Positions 1-8,513 of a DNA stretch of 23,931 bases are shown here, piece by piece; position 1 is the first letter of the stretch, and each line of letters begins with the position of its first letter. The position numbers and the translations under genes are program-made. The DNA lies in contig SKOZ01000051.1 in NCBI GenBank assembly GCA_007119795.1, positions 1 to 23,931 on the forward strand, read 5' to 3'. The stretch is from Planctomycetales bacterium. Lineage in GTDB: Bacteria > Planctomycetota > Planctomycetia > Pirellulales > Thermoguttaceae. Below the pieces are notes generated by a model. The model did no database searches. It saw only the letters and a list, made by a program, of their open reading frames with translations, and was not told where the DNA came from.

Positions 1-260
1 AGGTCGTCCTCGGCCGGTTCCACGCCCGCGAAGGTGACGTACCGTTCCGGTTCCGCCGAGGCGAGCGAGTCCACCACCGCACGTTCGGAACCGTACGCCT
101 CGGTATCGACGTAGGGTTCGGGCACTTCCGCTTGGAGATAATCGGGGGGGACCGGTATCGGTCCGCTGCGAGCCTCTTCGGGCGGGCGGCAGCCGCCGGC
201 GGCGACGACCATGCCGGCAAGCAGCAGCAGCGCCGGCGCCGATGCGTTCATTTTAGCCAT
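1..260 (-). CDS. Putative lipoprotein, 5' part only (runs off the window)
   Basis: The minus-strand frame opens at ATG 260 and stays open to base 1, so only about the first 86 residues are visible. The N-terminus (MAKMNASAPALLLLAGMVVA) is a short charged start followed by a hydrophobic stretch, ending at an AGGC lipobox-like site with Cys24. This predicts a type II (lipoprotein) signal peptide and membrane anchoring. After Cys24 the chain is rich in Pro, Glu and Tyr and matches no family I recognise. A purine-rich GGAAAGGG lies 8 bases before ATG 260. An in-frame ATG at 251 is an alternative start with the same signal. It is divergent from the HEAT-repeat gene at 690. Function is unknown; the export signal is the only supported statement. 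Confidence 0.6.
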   Translation of the reverse strand, partial: MAKMNASAPALLLLAGMVVAAGGCRPPEEARSGPIPVPPDYLQAEVPEPYVDTEAYGSERAVVDSLASAEPERYVTFAGVEPAEDD

Positions 261-325
261 CGTCGAAACCCTTTCCGGCCGACCACATCACACGGCGTAC
301 ATCACGACCCCGCGCTGGGCGAGCC

Positions 326-419
326 GCCCCCACGGCGCTCCAACAGCGCGGTCAGCACCTGTAGGGCGGAGCTCCCGCTCCGCCGATGAGTAGCCCCACG
401 CCGCTCCGACAACGCGGTC
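326..419. repeat. REP-like extragenic repeat: hairpin between two imperfect direct repeats
   Basis: Two similar 27-base blocks, about 326-353 and 393-419, share CGCTCC(A/G)ACA(G/A)CGCGGTC. Between them is a perfect hairpin: GGCGGAGC at 365-372, loop TCCC, GCTCCGCC at 377-384. Read on the minus strand, both blocks fall in one open frame (DRVVGAAWG and DRAVGAPWG, 22 codons apart), but there is no convincing start and I treat that frame as fortuitous. The layout resembles interspersed REP elements. The rest of the 261-689 gap shows no gene or clear promoter. Confidence 0.45.
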
Positions 420-689
420 GGAAAGCACGGGCGCGAAGCAGACCCTGCCCGCAAACTCCCCCTACTGCAAGGGTGGCCACATGCCGATCGGGCGTTATCG
501 CAGCAAATGCATACTACAGAATGGTTTGCGGCGGGTCAAGCACGGTTCTTTCCGACTTCGCGGGCGTTGGGACCCCGCTCATGCTGCGCCGGATACCATC
601 GGCCGCGGCGGTGGGCTACCATGGAAAGCATAGGCCGCGCGCGGAACTGTGCGCGGCGCCATCCGGCCACCTCGACGCGGAGCTGCCGC

Positions 690-3600
690 ATGCCGCTGGC
701 ATCTGCGAATCCCCATTTCCGCGGCCTGCGCTCAGGCAGCCGAGGAAGCGCACTGCGCCTGCGACTGTGGGGAGCGGTCTTTGCGTTGGTCGGCGCGTCT
801 GCTGCGGCCGGGCATTCATCCCACGAACCCGTCGATACCTTCGATCCACGCGTCGCTGCGGCTCGCGGGCTGGGGCGTCTGGGCCCCCAAGCCGAAGAGG
901 CCCTCCCCCTTCTGGCCGAGATCATCGAGGACCGCCATTGCGACCCCGAGCTGCGCTCGGCGGCCGTGAGGTCGGCTGCCGCGATCGGCGAGGATGCGGC
1001 ACCCGGCTTCGAGGAGCGCTTGGCCGACCGCTACGAAGCGGCGGCCATCCGCGTCCACGCCGCCGCCGGCCTCGGAACCCTTGGTCCGGGAGCGCGGAAA
1101 TCGGTCCCCACCCTCCTGGCGGTTGCTGCGCGCCGCAACGAGATTCTCCAAGTCCGGCTGGCGGCCATAGCGGCGCTGGCGGAGATGGCAACGGCGCCGC
1201 AGCCGGCGGCTGCCGAGGACGGAGACGAGGACGCCCTCCCTCCGCCGCGGCAGCTTCCGCCGGAGGCCCAGGAGCAGATCGCCGCGGCGCTGGTTTCTCT
1301 GGTCCATTGCGATGAGGAACCATCCGAGGTCCGCATCGCCGCGTTGGAGACCCTCGCCGCGCTGGGGCCGGCGGCCGTCGAAGTCGACGAGGAGCTTCTC
1401 GACTGCCTCGCCGACCGCTGCCAAGACATCGAGGTCCGGGTGGCGGCGGCGAGGGCACTGCGCCGCGTCGCTTCCCCGGAAGCGGTGGCTTCGCTGGCCG
1501 CCGTGCTCGGCGCCGGCGACGATGAGGCGGCCGTCCGCATCGCCGCGGCCGAAGCGCTGGCGGCCAGGGGGCCGGTTGCGGAGGCGCCGCTCCGGGAGCG
1601 TCTGGTCGATGGCAGCGAATCGATCGGCGTCCGCGCGGCGGCGGGTCGCGCGCTCTCGAGATGCCTTTCCGCAGAAGGGGAGGACGACGCCCTGACGGCC
1701 GCCCGCGACATCCTCCACGACTCGCGGCAGCCCGAGGCGGTGCGGTTCGCCGCTGCGGAGGTCCTCGGCGCGGAGGCTATCGCCCCCCTGGGCCGCCTGC
1801 TCAAGGACGGGACGGCGCGCTTTGCCGTGGTCGAGCGGCGGACGCGGGCCGTCGAGGCGCTGGGCCGCATGGGACCCGAGGCGGTCCCCTTGCTCGGCGA
1901 CCTCGCCCAGGACCGCGGCGAGTATTTCCCCGTGCGCCGGACGACCCTCGAGGTCCTGCGGGAGATGGGGCCTAAGGCCGAGGCGGTCGTGCCGGTCCTC
2001 TCGCGGATCGCCCAGGACCATTGGCAGGAGCATTCAAGCCTGCGGATCCTGGCGATCGAGGCCCTGGCGGCGATCGGCCCGGCGGCCGACGCGGGCCCCG
2101 CCCTCCTGCGCGTGGCCGGCCATCCCGACGAACCGACGGCCGTCCGCGTGGCGGCCCTCGAGGCCCTGGTGGCGATGGACCCCGATCCTGCCGGGGCGGT
2201 GCCCCTGCTCACCGCTGCCGTGGAGGATCACGCCGAAAAGGTGGCGGTACGGACGGCTGCCCTCGCTGCCCTCGGACATATGGGAGCGGCGGCCAAAGAG
2301 TCGCTGCCGGCCGTGGTTCGCGTCGCGCAGAATATCGACGAGTCCCACGAGCTTCGCGGCCGGGCCGTCGAGACCCTGGGCGCCCTGGGGGCGGTGGCCC
2401 TGCCGATGCTCGTGCGTCTCCTTGGGGGGGAGGGGCTCGACGAGGCCCTGGCGGCCGACGTCGTCTTGGCCGATGAGGCGGCGGAGGTCTTGGTCTCCGT
2501 CGCCGCCGACCGCGCGGAGCCGGGTGCGGTGCGGGTGGCGGCGATCGAAGCCCTGGAGCCGTTCGGCGACCGCGGCGAATCCTTCCTCCGCGAGGCGGTC
2601 AACGACTACTACGAGGACGAAGCGGTCCGCGCTGCCGCCACGCGCGCCCTCCCTGCGGTGCTCGGCGAGGCGGCCGTACCGCTGCTCGGCTGGCGCCCGG
2701 CGAGCCCCTACCTTTCCATCGAGCTGCGAGTGGCCGCGATCGAGGCCCTGGGCGAACTGGGCCCGGCGGCCGAGTCGGTGCTGCCCACGCTGAGGTCGAT
2801 CGTCGAGGACGGCAACGCCGATCCCGCGCGTCGCGCTGCCGCGGCGAGCGCGGTCGTCCAGATCGCGCCGGGCGAGGTGGAGCAGCTTGTCCGCCGCCTC
2901 GGCGACCGCTACGAGGAGCCTGCCCTCCGACGTGCGGTGGCCGAGTCGCTCGCGGCGATGGGCTGCCATGCCCGCGCGGCCCTGCCGGTGCTTGTCGAGC
3001 GGATGCGGTCCCGAGGCGAGGTTCGCGAGGTCCGCCTGGCGGCCATCGGCGCCGCGGCCGCGATAGCCGCCGGCGGCGAGGAGCCATGCCCACCCGCCGC
3101 ATCGACCGCTCTCGAAGACGCCGCTGAAGGCGCTGAGGCGGGAGGGACATCGGGCGAGGCGGAGGTGGGCGAGGCCCTCGTCGGCCTGGTGGCGCGGAGG
3201 AGCGAGGACGTCTCAGTGCGGACGGCGGCCGTCGAGGTGCTTGGCGGCCTGGGGGCGGAGACGGCGCTATCGGCACTGGTCGATCGGCTTACCGATGCCG
3301 AGGAGGCCGTCCCGGTGCGGGCGGCGGCGGCCTCCGCTCTGGGACAGTTCGCTTCGCGGACGGCTGGGGAGGCGTTGGCAGCCCGCACCGCCTTCGACGC
3401 CTTGGCGGCCTGCCTCGACGATCCCCGCTCCGGCGCCGAGGTGCGGGAAGCGGCAGCCACGGCGCTGGGGCAGGCCGGTGCCCAAGCGGCATCCCGCTTG
3501 GTCTCGTGGGTCCTGGACCGGAGCCAGCCGGAGTCGCTGCGGGCGGCGGCCGTCCGCGGGCTCGCGGCGGCGCGGTCGGAAAGCGGCGCCGTGCAGGCGG

Positions 3601-4154
3601 CGGCCGAGCTCGGGAAGCTCGTCGACGATCCCGAGGAGACCGTCGCCATCCGCATCGCCGCGGCCGAGGCCCTCGGGCCCGACACGGTGCCGCGACTGAG
3701 CCGATTCCTTCAGGACCGCCGCGGGCATTTCAACGTCGTCGAGCGGCGCGCCCTGGTTGTCGAAGCGCTCGGCCGCATGGGCGCGGCGGCCGTTCCCGTG
3801 CTGGCCGAGGTCATCCAGGATCGCCAGGAGTTCTACGCCGTGCGCCGCACGGCCGTAATGGCTCTGGCCGAGATGGAAGCGACGGCGCGCGACGCCGTCC
3901 CGGTCCTGGCTCGCGTGGCCCGCGATCGCAACGGCGAGTATTCCGGGATGCGGGCCCTGGCGACCGAGGCTCTCGGCCGGATCGGTCCCGAGGCCCGCGA
4001 GGTCGTTCCCACGATGGTTCGCCTCCTCCAGGACGGCAGCGAGCCCTCGGTCGTACGGGTCCACGCCGCCCGCTCCCTCGGCCGGATCGGTCCTCCATCT
4101 TCGCACCCCACCGAGGGCGGCGGCGCAGAGGAGAGCGATCCTTCTCGAGAATGA
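690..4154 (+). CDS. Exported HEAT-repeat protein
   Basis: This 1154-residue protein is built almost entirely of short helical repeats, roughly 30-40 residues each, of the form VR(I/V)AA(I/A)EALG.(L/M)GP.A. That pattern is typical of bacterial HEAT_2/PBS-lyase-type HEAT repeats, which form superhelical protein-binding scaffolds. No catalytic domain is visible. I chose ATG 690 because GGAG lies 7 bases upstream and the product then begins with an arginine-rich segment and a hydrophobic core (LWGAVFALVGASAAAG), a plausible signal peptide ending near residue 43. The frame is open from ATG 507, and ATG 621 is another candidate, but both would bury the signal. Residues about 351-461 and 986-1099 are a long internal duplication. 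Acidic, Pro/Ala-rich linkers interrupt the repeats near residues 170-190 and 800-830. The partner is unknown; it probably acts outside the cytoplasm. Confidence 0.8.
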   Translation: MPLASANPHFRGLRSGSRGSALRLRLWGAVFALVGASAAAGHSSHEPVDTFDPRVAAARGLGRLGPQAEEALPLLAEIIEDRHCDPELRSAAVRSAAAIGEDAAPGFEERLADRYEAAAIRVHAAAGLGTLGPGARKSVPTLLAVAARRNEILQVRLAAIAALAEMATAPQPAAAEDGDEDALPPPRQLPPEAQEQIAAALVSLVHCDEEPSEVRIAALETLAALGPAAVEVDEELLDCLADRCQDIEVRVAAARALRRVASPEAVASLAAVLGAGDDEAAVRIAAAEALAARGPVAEAPLRERLVDGSESIGVRAAAGRALSRCLSAEGEDDALTAARDILHDSRQPEAVRFAAAEVLGAEAIAPLGRLLKDGTARFAVVERRTRAVEALGRMGPEAVPLLGDLAQDRGEYFPVRRTTLEVLREMGPKAEAVVPVLSRIAQDHWQEHSSLRILAIEALAAIGPAADAGPALLRVAGHPDEPTAVRVAALEALVAMDPDPAGAVPLLTAAVEDHAEKVAVRTAALAALGHMGAAAKESLPAVVRVAQNIDESHELRGRAVETLGALGAVALPMLVRLLGGEGLDEALAADVVLADEAAEVLVSVAADRAEPGAVRVAAIEALEPFGDRGESFLREAVNDYYEDEAVRAAATRALPAVLGEAAVPLLGWRPASPYLSIELRVAAIEALGELGPAAESVLPTLRSIVEDGNADPARRAAAASAVVQIAPGEVEQLVRRLGDRYEEPALRRAVAESLAAMGCHARAALPVLVERMRSRGEVREVRLAAIGAAAAIAAGGEEPCPPAASTALEDAAEGAEAGGTSGEAEVGEALVGLVARRSEDVSVRTAAVEVLGGLGAETALSALVDRLTDAEEAVPVRAAAASALGQFASRTAGEALAARTAFDALAACLDDPRSGAEVREAAATALGQAGAQAASRLVSWVLDRSQPESLRAAAVRGLAAARSESGAVQAAAELGKLVDDPEETVAIRIAAAEALGPDTVPRLSRFLQDRRGHFNVVERRALVVEALGRMGAAAVPVLAEVIQDRQEFYAVRRTAVMALAEMEATARDAVPVLARVARDRNGEYSGMRALATEALGRIGPEAREVVPTMVRLLQDGSEPSVVRVHAARSLGRIGPPSSHPTEGGGAEESDPSRE

Positions 4155-4220
4155 CAGGGCCGTAGCGGCGGCGCGCGGCCGGGCCCGGCAGAGACGCGGT
4201 ATCGCGGAATGCTACGCCGC

Positions 4221-6365
4221 TCAGTGGAGATTCTCTCGGAGCCGCCCGGCCATCTCGGCGAATTCCTTGGCGGAGGCGTCTTGGCCAAGATGCTCGTGCA
4301 TCGTGGCGAGATTCCCGTAGGGGACGGCGAGGGCGTCCTCGTCGAGCTTCCCCGCACGGACGGCCTCCTCCATGAAGGACAGACCCCGCTCGGTCAATTC
4401 GACGGCCTTCTGCTGCTGGCCGGTCTCCCAGTAGGAGACGGCCATGCTCACGAACGTCTCCCCGTGGCGGCCGAGGTCGCCGGCGGCTTGGCCGGGAAGC
4501 GGTTCCTCGAGAAGGGGCACGGCCTTGTCGAACCAGGTGATGGCGGCCTGGTGGTTCTCCTGGGCGAGGGCGTGGATGGCACCGAGCCGGAAGTGGAGCC
4601 GCCCGAGCAGGTAGCGGTGGTTGGCGACGCCCCGCTCCGCCACGCCGGATGCCTCGAAGTGTTCGATGGCCTTTTCGCCGTACCCCAGGGCCGCATCGTG
4701 CTCACCGCGCATCTGCTGGATCTGGACGGCATCGTAGAAGGCCATGCCCAGCTCCCAGTCGATCTGCTGCGTCCGCTCCGCATCGAGAGCCTGCTCGAGG
4801 AGTGCCTCGCCGCTCCGCTGGACCTCGTCGATCCAGGGGCTCGGGTCGAGGCGCCCTTCCAGGCCCACGCAGGCACCGAGGGACCGCACCGCGAAGCGGA
4901 AGCGGTAGGCCTCGCCGCCGGGGGTGTTCTTGGCGAGATTCTGGGCGATCACGTCGGCCCGGTCGAGCCAATGGGGGACCGCCTCCTCTTTGCGCTGCCA
5001 GGCGCCCCAGGCAATGGCCGCGGCGGCGCCCAGGTGGGCGTCGAGGAGGGCTTCCTTGGCGGCGGTGGCAATGGCCGGATGGGGATCGGCGACCAGGGGA
5101 TCGGCGAGCTGGATGGCCTCGGTGAACCGCTCCAGGGCCCGCCGGTAGTCGCGCGGCGAGGCCGTGGCGGCCAACTCGCCGGCCAGGCAGACCGCGCGGG
5201 CCTTGACGTGCGGCAGCGAATCGCTGCGGGCCAGGGCTTGCTGCACGACGGCGGCCGCCTTTTCGTGCCGGCCGCTGCGGATCAGCAGTTGGGCGTGGGT
5301 GACGCGGAACCGCGGGTTGGCTTCGTCGAGCTCGATGGCGCGGCCCACGGCCGCCGTAGCTTCCTCGACGTCGCCCACCGCGGCCAGTGCCCGGGCGCGT
5401 AGCCAATGGGCGCGGGCCAGCTCCGGCTGCAGTTTGACGACCTCGTCGAGATCGCCGAGGGATTCGTGGGGGAGCGACTCCAGGTGCGTCTCGGCGCGGA
5501 GGAGGAAGGGTTCGGGGGTGATCGACTCCAGGATGATCTGGGCCACGAGCATCGTCGGCCCCTCTCCCTCCGGGGCCGGCTCGAAGGCGAAGAGCACCCC
5601 GCGCTCCGGGAACGCCTGGCCGAGAACCTCCCCCAGCTCGTTGGACACGAACACCGGGCGAATGGTGGCCAGGTCGAGCTGCTGGGCCACCGTCTGCGCG
5701 GGAAACGCCTTCTGCAGGCGGATGACGATCGAGACCAGCGTCTCTTCGTAGAAGGTTGCCTCGACCTGTTCGAAGGGCTCGATGGCGAAGACCTTGGTGT
5801 GCAGCCCGCCCTCCTCGTGCGAACCGGCAGGTCGTCCCCAGCTTTCCGCGAGTTCGGCGGCGGTGGTCGCCCCCGGTGTGGCACCCTTGAAACTGGCGGC
5901 CTGCACTTCGACCGGTCCGGCCGGTTCGCCTTCGGGAATCGGTTCCAACGGCGGCTCTTCCTCGGCCGCTTGGGGGACTTCGGCCGAAGAGTGTAGCCGC
6001 ACGCCGAAGGCCCCCTCAGACGCAGCCGTTGCCGTGCCCGGGCCCGTCGGTGCGGGCGTCGGCTGCCGTCCACCCCCATCCGCCGCCGGGGCACCCCCCG
6101 GCGCAGGGGAGTCATCCGGCCGTTCGGGGCCTGCGGGCGCTGCCACACGCAGTGCGGAGGGCGGCTCGTGCTGCTCTTCGGTGGCGGCGATGGGGACGGC
6201 GAAGGATGAGCCGGGGCCGCCGGCCTCGTCCCGTGCCAACAGCCGAGGGGCCGAGTCGCGGGCCCATGAGGGGGTCTCCTCCGCAACGGCCCTCCGATCC
6301 GGCACGGTGAATACCGCGACCATAAGGATCATCCACCCGCACGGCCTCCAACTTCGGAAACGCAT
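4221..6365 (-). CDS. Exported TPR-repeat protein with Pro/Ala-rich N-terminal linker
   Basis: A 714-residue protein. ATG 6365 is favoured over in-frame upstream starts because AGGAGG lies 8 bases before it and the product begins with a good signal peptide (MRFRSWRPCGWMILMVAVFT, cleavage near AVA-EE at residue 28). Residues 30-155 are Pro/Ala/Glu-rich and probably disordered. Residues about 157-270 look like a small globular domain starting GATPGATTAAELAESWGRP, a pattern I associate with planctomycete envelope proteins, but I cannot name it. From about 296 to the end are TPR-like helix pairs, for example LARAHWLRARALAAVGDVEE and AAITWFDKAVPLLEE. The role is probably scaffolding in the periplasm. 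It converges on the HEAT-repeat gene with 66 bases between the stops. No enzyme motif is seen. Confidence 0.78.
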   Translation of the reverse strand: MRFRSWRPCGWMILMVAVFTVPDRRAVAEETPSWARDSAPRLLARDEAGGPGSSFAVPIAATEEQHEPPSALRVAAPAGPERPDDSPAPGGAPAADGGGRQPTPAPTGPGTATAASEGAFGVRLHSSAEVPQAAEEEPPLEPIPEGEPAGPVEVQAASFKGATPGATTAAELAESWGRPAGSHEEGGLHTKVFAIEPFEQVEATFYEETLVSIVIRLQKAFPAQTVAQQLDLATIRPVFVSNELGEVLGQAFPERGVLFAFEPAPEGEGPTMLVAQIILESITPEPFLLRAETHLESLPHESLGDLDEVVKLQPELARAHWLRARALAAVGDVEEATAAVGRAIELDEANPRFRVTHAQLLIRSGRHEKAAAVVQQALARSDSLPHVKARAVCLAGELAATASPRDYRRALERFTEAIQLADPLVADPHPAIATAAKEALLDAHLGAAAAIAWGAWQRKEEAVPHWLDRADVIAQNLAKNTPGGEAYRFRFAVRSLGACVGLEGRLDPSPWIDEVQRSGEALLEQALDAERTQQIDWELGMAFYDAVQIQQMRGEHDAALGYGEKAIEHFEASGVAERGVANHRYLLGRLHFRLGAIHALAQENHQAAITWFDKAVPLLEEPLPGQAAGDLGRHGETFVSMAVSYWETGQQQKAVELTERGLSFMEEAVRAGKLDEDALAVPYGNLATMHEHLGQDASAKEFAEMAGRLRENLH

Positions 6366-6662
6366 CGCACGTCCCTCCTGAACTCGCCGACGAAGGCATC
6401 GCACCCGGCCGCGGGAAAAGCATCCCGCGACCGCCTCGTCGATCCGACCCTCCCTTCCTTGGAGAGTCCGCGGTAAGTGTAGCTCGATGGGTCTCGGGCG
6501 GGTGACGGGGAGACCGCCATCCCCGTACGATTTCGGGGGAGACAGCCCGCCGCGAAACTCAGGCCGGGTACTGTACCCACAGGGCGCGAGCTGCGTCCAG
6601 AGGGATTTGGCAGATTTTCCTGCCCGCCGGCCCTGCTTCTCGGCAGCCCGGGGGCCGGTGGC

Positions 6663-6870
6663 GTAACCGTTCACGGGGGACTGTCCCAATTTTGCCGGCC
6701 GGAGAAGGTAGTCCTCGTGGATAATGCTATTCGGCCGCGAAAATGGGACTGACCCCTTCGGCCGGAGGTGGTAAGGGGACAGGTCCATTCTTCGCGCATC
6801 GTGTTTCGCCGAAAAAACGCGTCTGGTGGCCGAAAAATGGACCAGTCCCCGCCGGCTCGTGAACGGTTAC
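6663..6870. mobile_element. 208-bp non-autonomous element with IS66-type ends (MITE-like)
   Basis: The ends are a perfect 13-base inverted repeat: GTAACCGTTCACG at 6663-6675 and its complement at 6858-6870. Directly outside both ends is the same 8-mer, CCGGTGGC, at 6655-6662 and 6871-6878, as expected for a target-site duplication. GTAA-beginning termini with 8-bp duplications are the hallmark of the IS66 family. The element is too short for a transposase and has no credible ORF. Inside are four alternating-orientation copies of a GGGGAC(T/A)G(G)TCCCATTTT-like motif, near 6676-6693 (+), 6739-6756 (-), 6775-6795 (+) and 6832-6850 (-), so the whole element can fold back on itself. The intact 8-mer suggests a fairly recent insertion. 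Confidence 0.7.
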
Positions 6871-7001
6871 CCGGTGGCGCACCCTCGGGAGCGAGGCACA
6901 ACTCCGGGTTTCCGAATGCGTTGTCAACTCGCCTCCTTACCCGGCCCTCTCCCGGAGGGAAGGGAAGTGCTCACCTCCCCGTTCATCGCCCGCTCGATTG
7001 T

Positions 7002-7023
7002 CTACCGCCCGGCCGGGCGGTAG
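7002..7023. promoter_or_regulatory. 22-bp perfect palindrome upstream of truA
   Basis: CTACCGCCCGG is followed immediately by its exact complement. It lies 73 bases before the truA GTG. No T-run follows at once (the nearest T-rich stretch is about 30 bases on), so a simple intrinsic terminator is not well supported. It could be a transcript hairpin, an operator or a repeat. A weaker hairpin, CCCTC/GAGGG, lies at 6945-6959. Confidence 0.35.
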
Positions 7024-7096
7024 AATCGGCCCCTCAACCCCTTTGGGACTCGTTGTTTTCTGTAAGATAAACTTCTTCTCGGCTCGGCTGAGCGCT

Positions 7097-7906
7097 GTGC
7101 GGACGATCCGACTGCTACTTGTCTACGACGGCACGGACTACCATGGCTGGCAGAGGCAGCCGGGGCGGCGCACGGTGCAAGGAATGCTGGAGGCGGCCCT
7201 GGAAAAGGTTACGGGCGCACCGCACCGCATCGTGGGCAGCAGCCGCACGGACGCCGGCGTTCACGCCCTCGGCCAGGTGGCGGCGTTCCGGACCGCGAGC
7301 CGCCTGCCTGCGGATACGCTTCGGCGGGCTCTCAACGCCAACCTCCCGCACGACGTGGTCGCCGTCGAGGCCGCCGAAGCCGCCCCCTCGTTCCACCCCC
7401 TGGCCGACGCCGCCGCGAAACGCTATCGTTACCTCCTCGGCGACGGGCCGTTCCCCGATGTCTTCCGCCGCCGCTACATCTGGCAGCGGTGGCGGGATCT
7501 CGACGCGGAGGCGATGCACCGGGCCGGTCAGGCCCTCGTGGGCCGCCACGATTTCGCCAGCTTCCAGTCGGCCGGTTCGCCGCGGAAAGACACCGTGCGG
7601 ACCCTCTTCGACGTGGCGGTGACGCGGGGGTTCCAGAATGAGGCACATCTCCTGGCCGTGGAGGTGGAAGGGGACGGCTTCCTCTACAACATGGTCCGCA
7701 CCATCGTAGGCACGCTCGTCGAGGTGGGCCGCGGCGCCCGCGGCGCCCCTTGGGTGGCGGATGTGCTTGCCGCCCGCGACCGCGGCCGCGCCGGTCCTAC
7801 GGCACCGCCCGAGGGCCTCTATCTGCTTTGGGTCCGTTTTGCGGGCGGTGCCGCGCAGGGAACGTGGCCCTCGCAGGGGCTCTTCCTTTCAAGGCCGAAG
7901 CGATGA
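7097..7906 (+). CDS. truA: tRNA pseudouridine(38-40) synthase TruA
   Basis: TruA converts uridines 38, 39 and 40 of the tRNA anticodon stem-loop to pseudouridine in the cytoplasm. The 269-residue product has the family's opening LLLVYDGTDYHGWQRQPG, the catalytic block SSRTDAGVHALGQ with Asp52 as nucleophile, the FHPLADAAAKRYRY segment, HDFASFQSAG, and the C-terminal GDGFLYNMVRTIVGTLVEVG. The length is normal for the family. I chose GTG 7097 because it places the conserved beta strand at the usual distance from the N-terminus; the frame is open upstream to ATG 6998, but that would add unrelated residues and overlap the palindrome. The ribosome-binding site is weak. The stop overlaps the next gene's start by ATGA, so the two are probably translationally coupled. 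Confidence 0.93.
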   Translation: MRTIRLLLVYDGTDYHGWQRQPGRRTVQGMLEAALEKVTGAPHRIVGSSRTDAGVHALGQVAAFRTASRLPADTLRRALNANLPHDVVAVEAAEAAPSFHPLADAAAKRYRYLLGDGPFPDVFRRRYIWQRWRDLDAEAMHRAGQALVGRHDFASFQSAGSPRKDTVRTLFDVAVTRGFQNEAHLLAVEVEGDGFLYNMVRTIVGTLVEVGRGARGAPWVADVLAARDRGRAGPTAPPEGLYLLWVRFAGGAAQGTWPSQGLFLSRPKR

Positions 7907-8472
7907 CGAAAAAGAAAGCCGACCTGACCAAGGCACTATGGGACATCGGGGAAGACCCCGATACGAAAGACGAGATGACCCGCTGGCGGATCGCCCTGAA
8001 CCTCCGCGCCGCAACGGCCGCGGACGCGATGCGGACCGCCCTGGCCGCCCTGCTCTTTGCCGGAGGAGCACTCCTGCTGCTCTTCCACGGACCGTCGCCC
8101 TGGAGCGGGGCTCTCCTCTGGATCAGCGGAGCGGCGAGCTGGCTGACGGTGGCTCTGGGCCTCATCAACGGCTATTTCCGCCTCCGCCTGCTCCGCGAAG
8201 TCTGGCGGCACCAGGTCCTTGGCATCGACTTCGAGCCGCCGGCCGGCTCGGAAGAATCGCTCGATTCCATGGACGACAACCTCGACATGTACCAGTTGTT
8301 CCAGGTGTTGAGTTTGATCGTGGCCACGCTGGCGTTCCTGGTCGCCGTGGCCGTCGAGTCCTCGCAGTACTTGCGGTCCTTCCTGTTGTTGGTCCTCCTC
8401 CCCGTGGGTCTCTTCGTGGCTTACGGCCTGGTGCAGAGCCTGCTCGGCCGCGGGCGATCGAAGGAGGAGTAA
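7903..8472 (+). CDS. Four-helix integral membrane protein of unknown function
   Basis: A 189-residue protein starting at ATG 7903, inside the truA stop (ATGA overlap), which decides the start and implies coupled translation. The first 40 residues are hydrophilic, beginning MTKKKADLTKALWDIGEDPD. Four predicted membrane helices follow, near residues 43-62, 68-92, 131-151 and 157-181, with an acidic loop at about 105-130 between the two hairpins. The end is a short charged tail (GRGRSKEE). I see no catalytic or metal-binding motif and do not recognise the family. Its place after truA gives little functional hint. A likely terminator follows about 12 bases after the stop, so these two genes appear to form one unit. 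Confidence 0.75.
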   Translation: MTKKKADLTKALWDIGEDPDTKDEMTRWRIALNLRAATAADAMRTALAALLFAGGALLLLFHGPSPWSGALLWISGAASWLTVALGLINGYFRLRLLREVWRHQVLGIDFEPPAGSEESLDSMDDNLDMYQLFQVLSLIVATLAFLVAVAVESSQYLRSFLLLVLLPVGLFVAYGLVQSLLGRGRSKEE

Positions 8473-8484
8473 CCGCGGGTCGGC

Positions 8485-8513
8485 GGCGGTGGGCGATCGC
8501 CCCGCCCCTTTTT
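8485..8513 (+). terminator. Probable intrinsic terminator after the truA unit
   Basis: A GC-rich stem centred on the palindrome GGGCGATCGCCC (8491-8502) extends by GGCG/CGCC across a 2-base bulge. It is followed by CC and then five Ts at 8509-8513. It lies just after the stop at 8472 and before the 5' region of the glycosyltransferase gene. Confidence 0.55.

Noticed and set aside
4155..4220. Palindrome GCCGGGCCCGGC (4178-4189) between the convergent HEAT and TPR genes as a two-way terminator
   Set aside because: There is no T-run on either side and no longer stem; GC-rich palindromes of this size are common here.
6566..6578. GGGTAC-T-GTACCC mini-palindrome upstream of the TPR gene
   Set aside because: It is short, about 200 bases from the start, and near no promoter I could place.
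7042..7068. Promoter for truA using TAAGAT (7063-7068)
   Set aside because: The only -35-like TTGGGA is 14 bases away, too close for a normal spacer.
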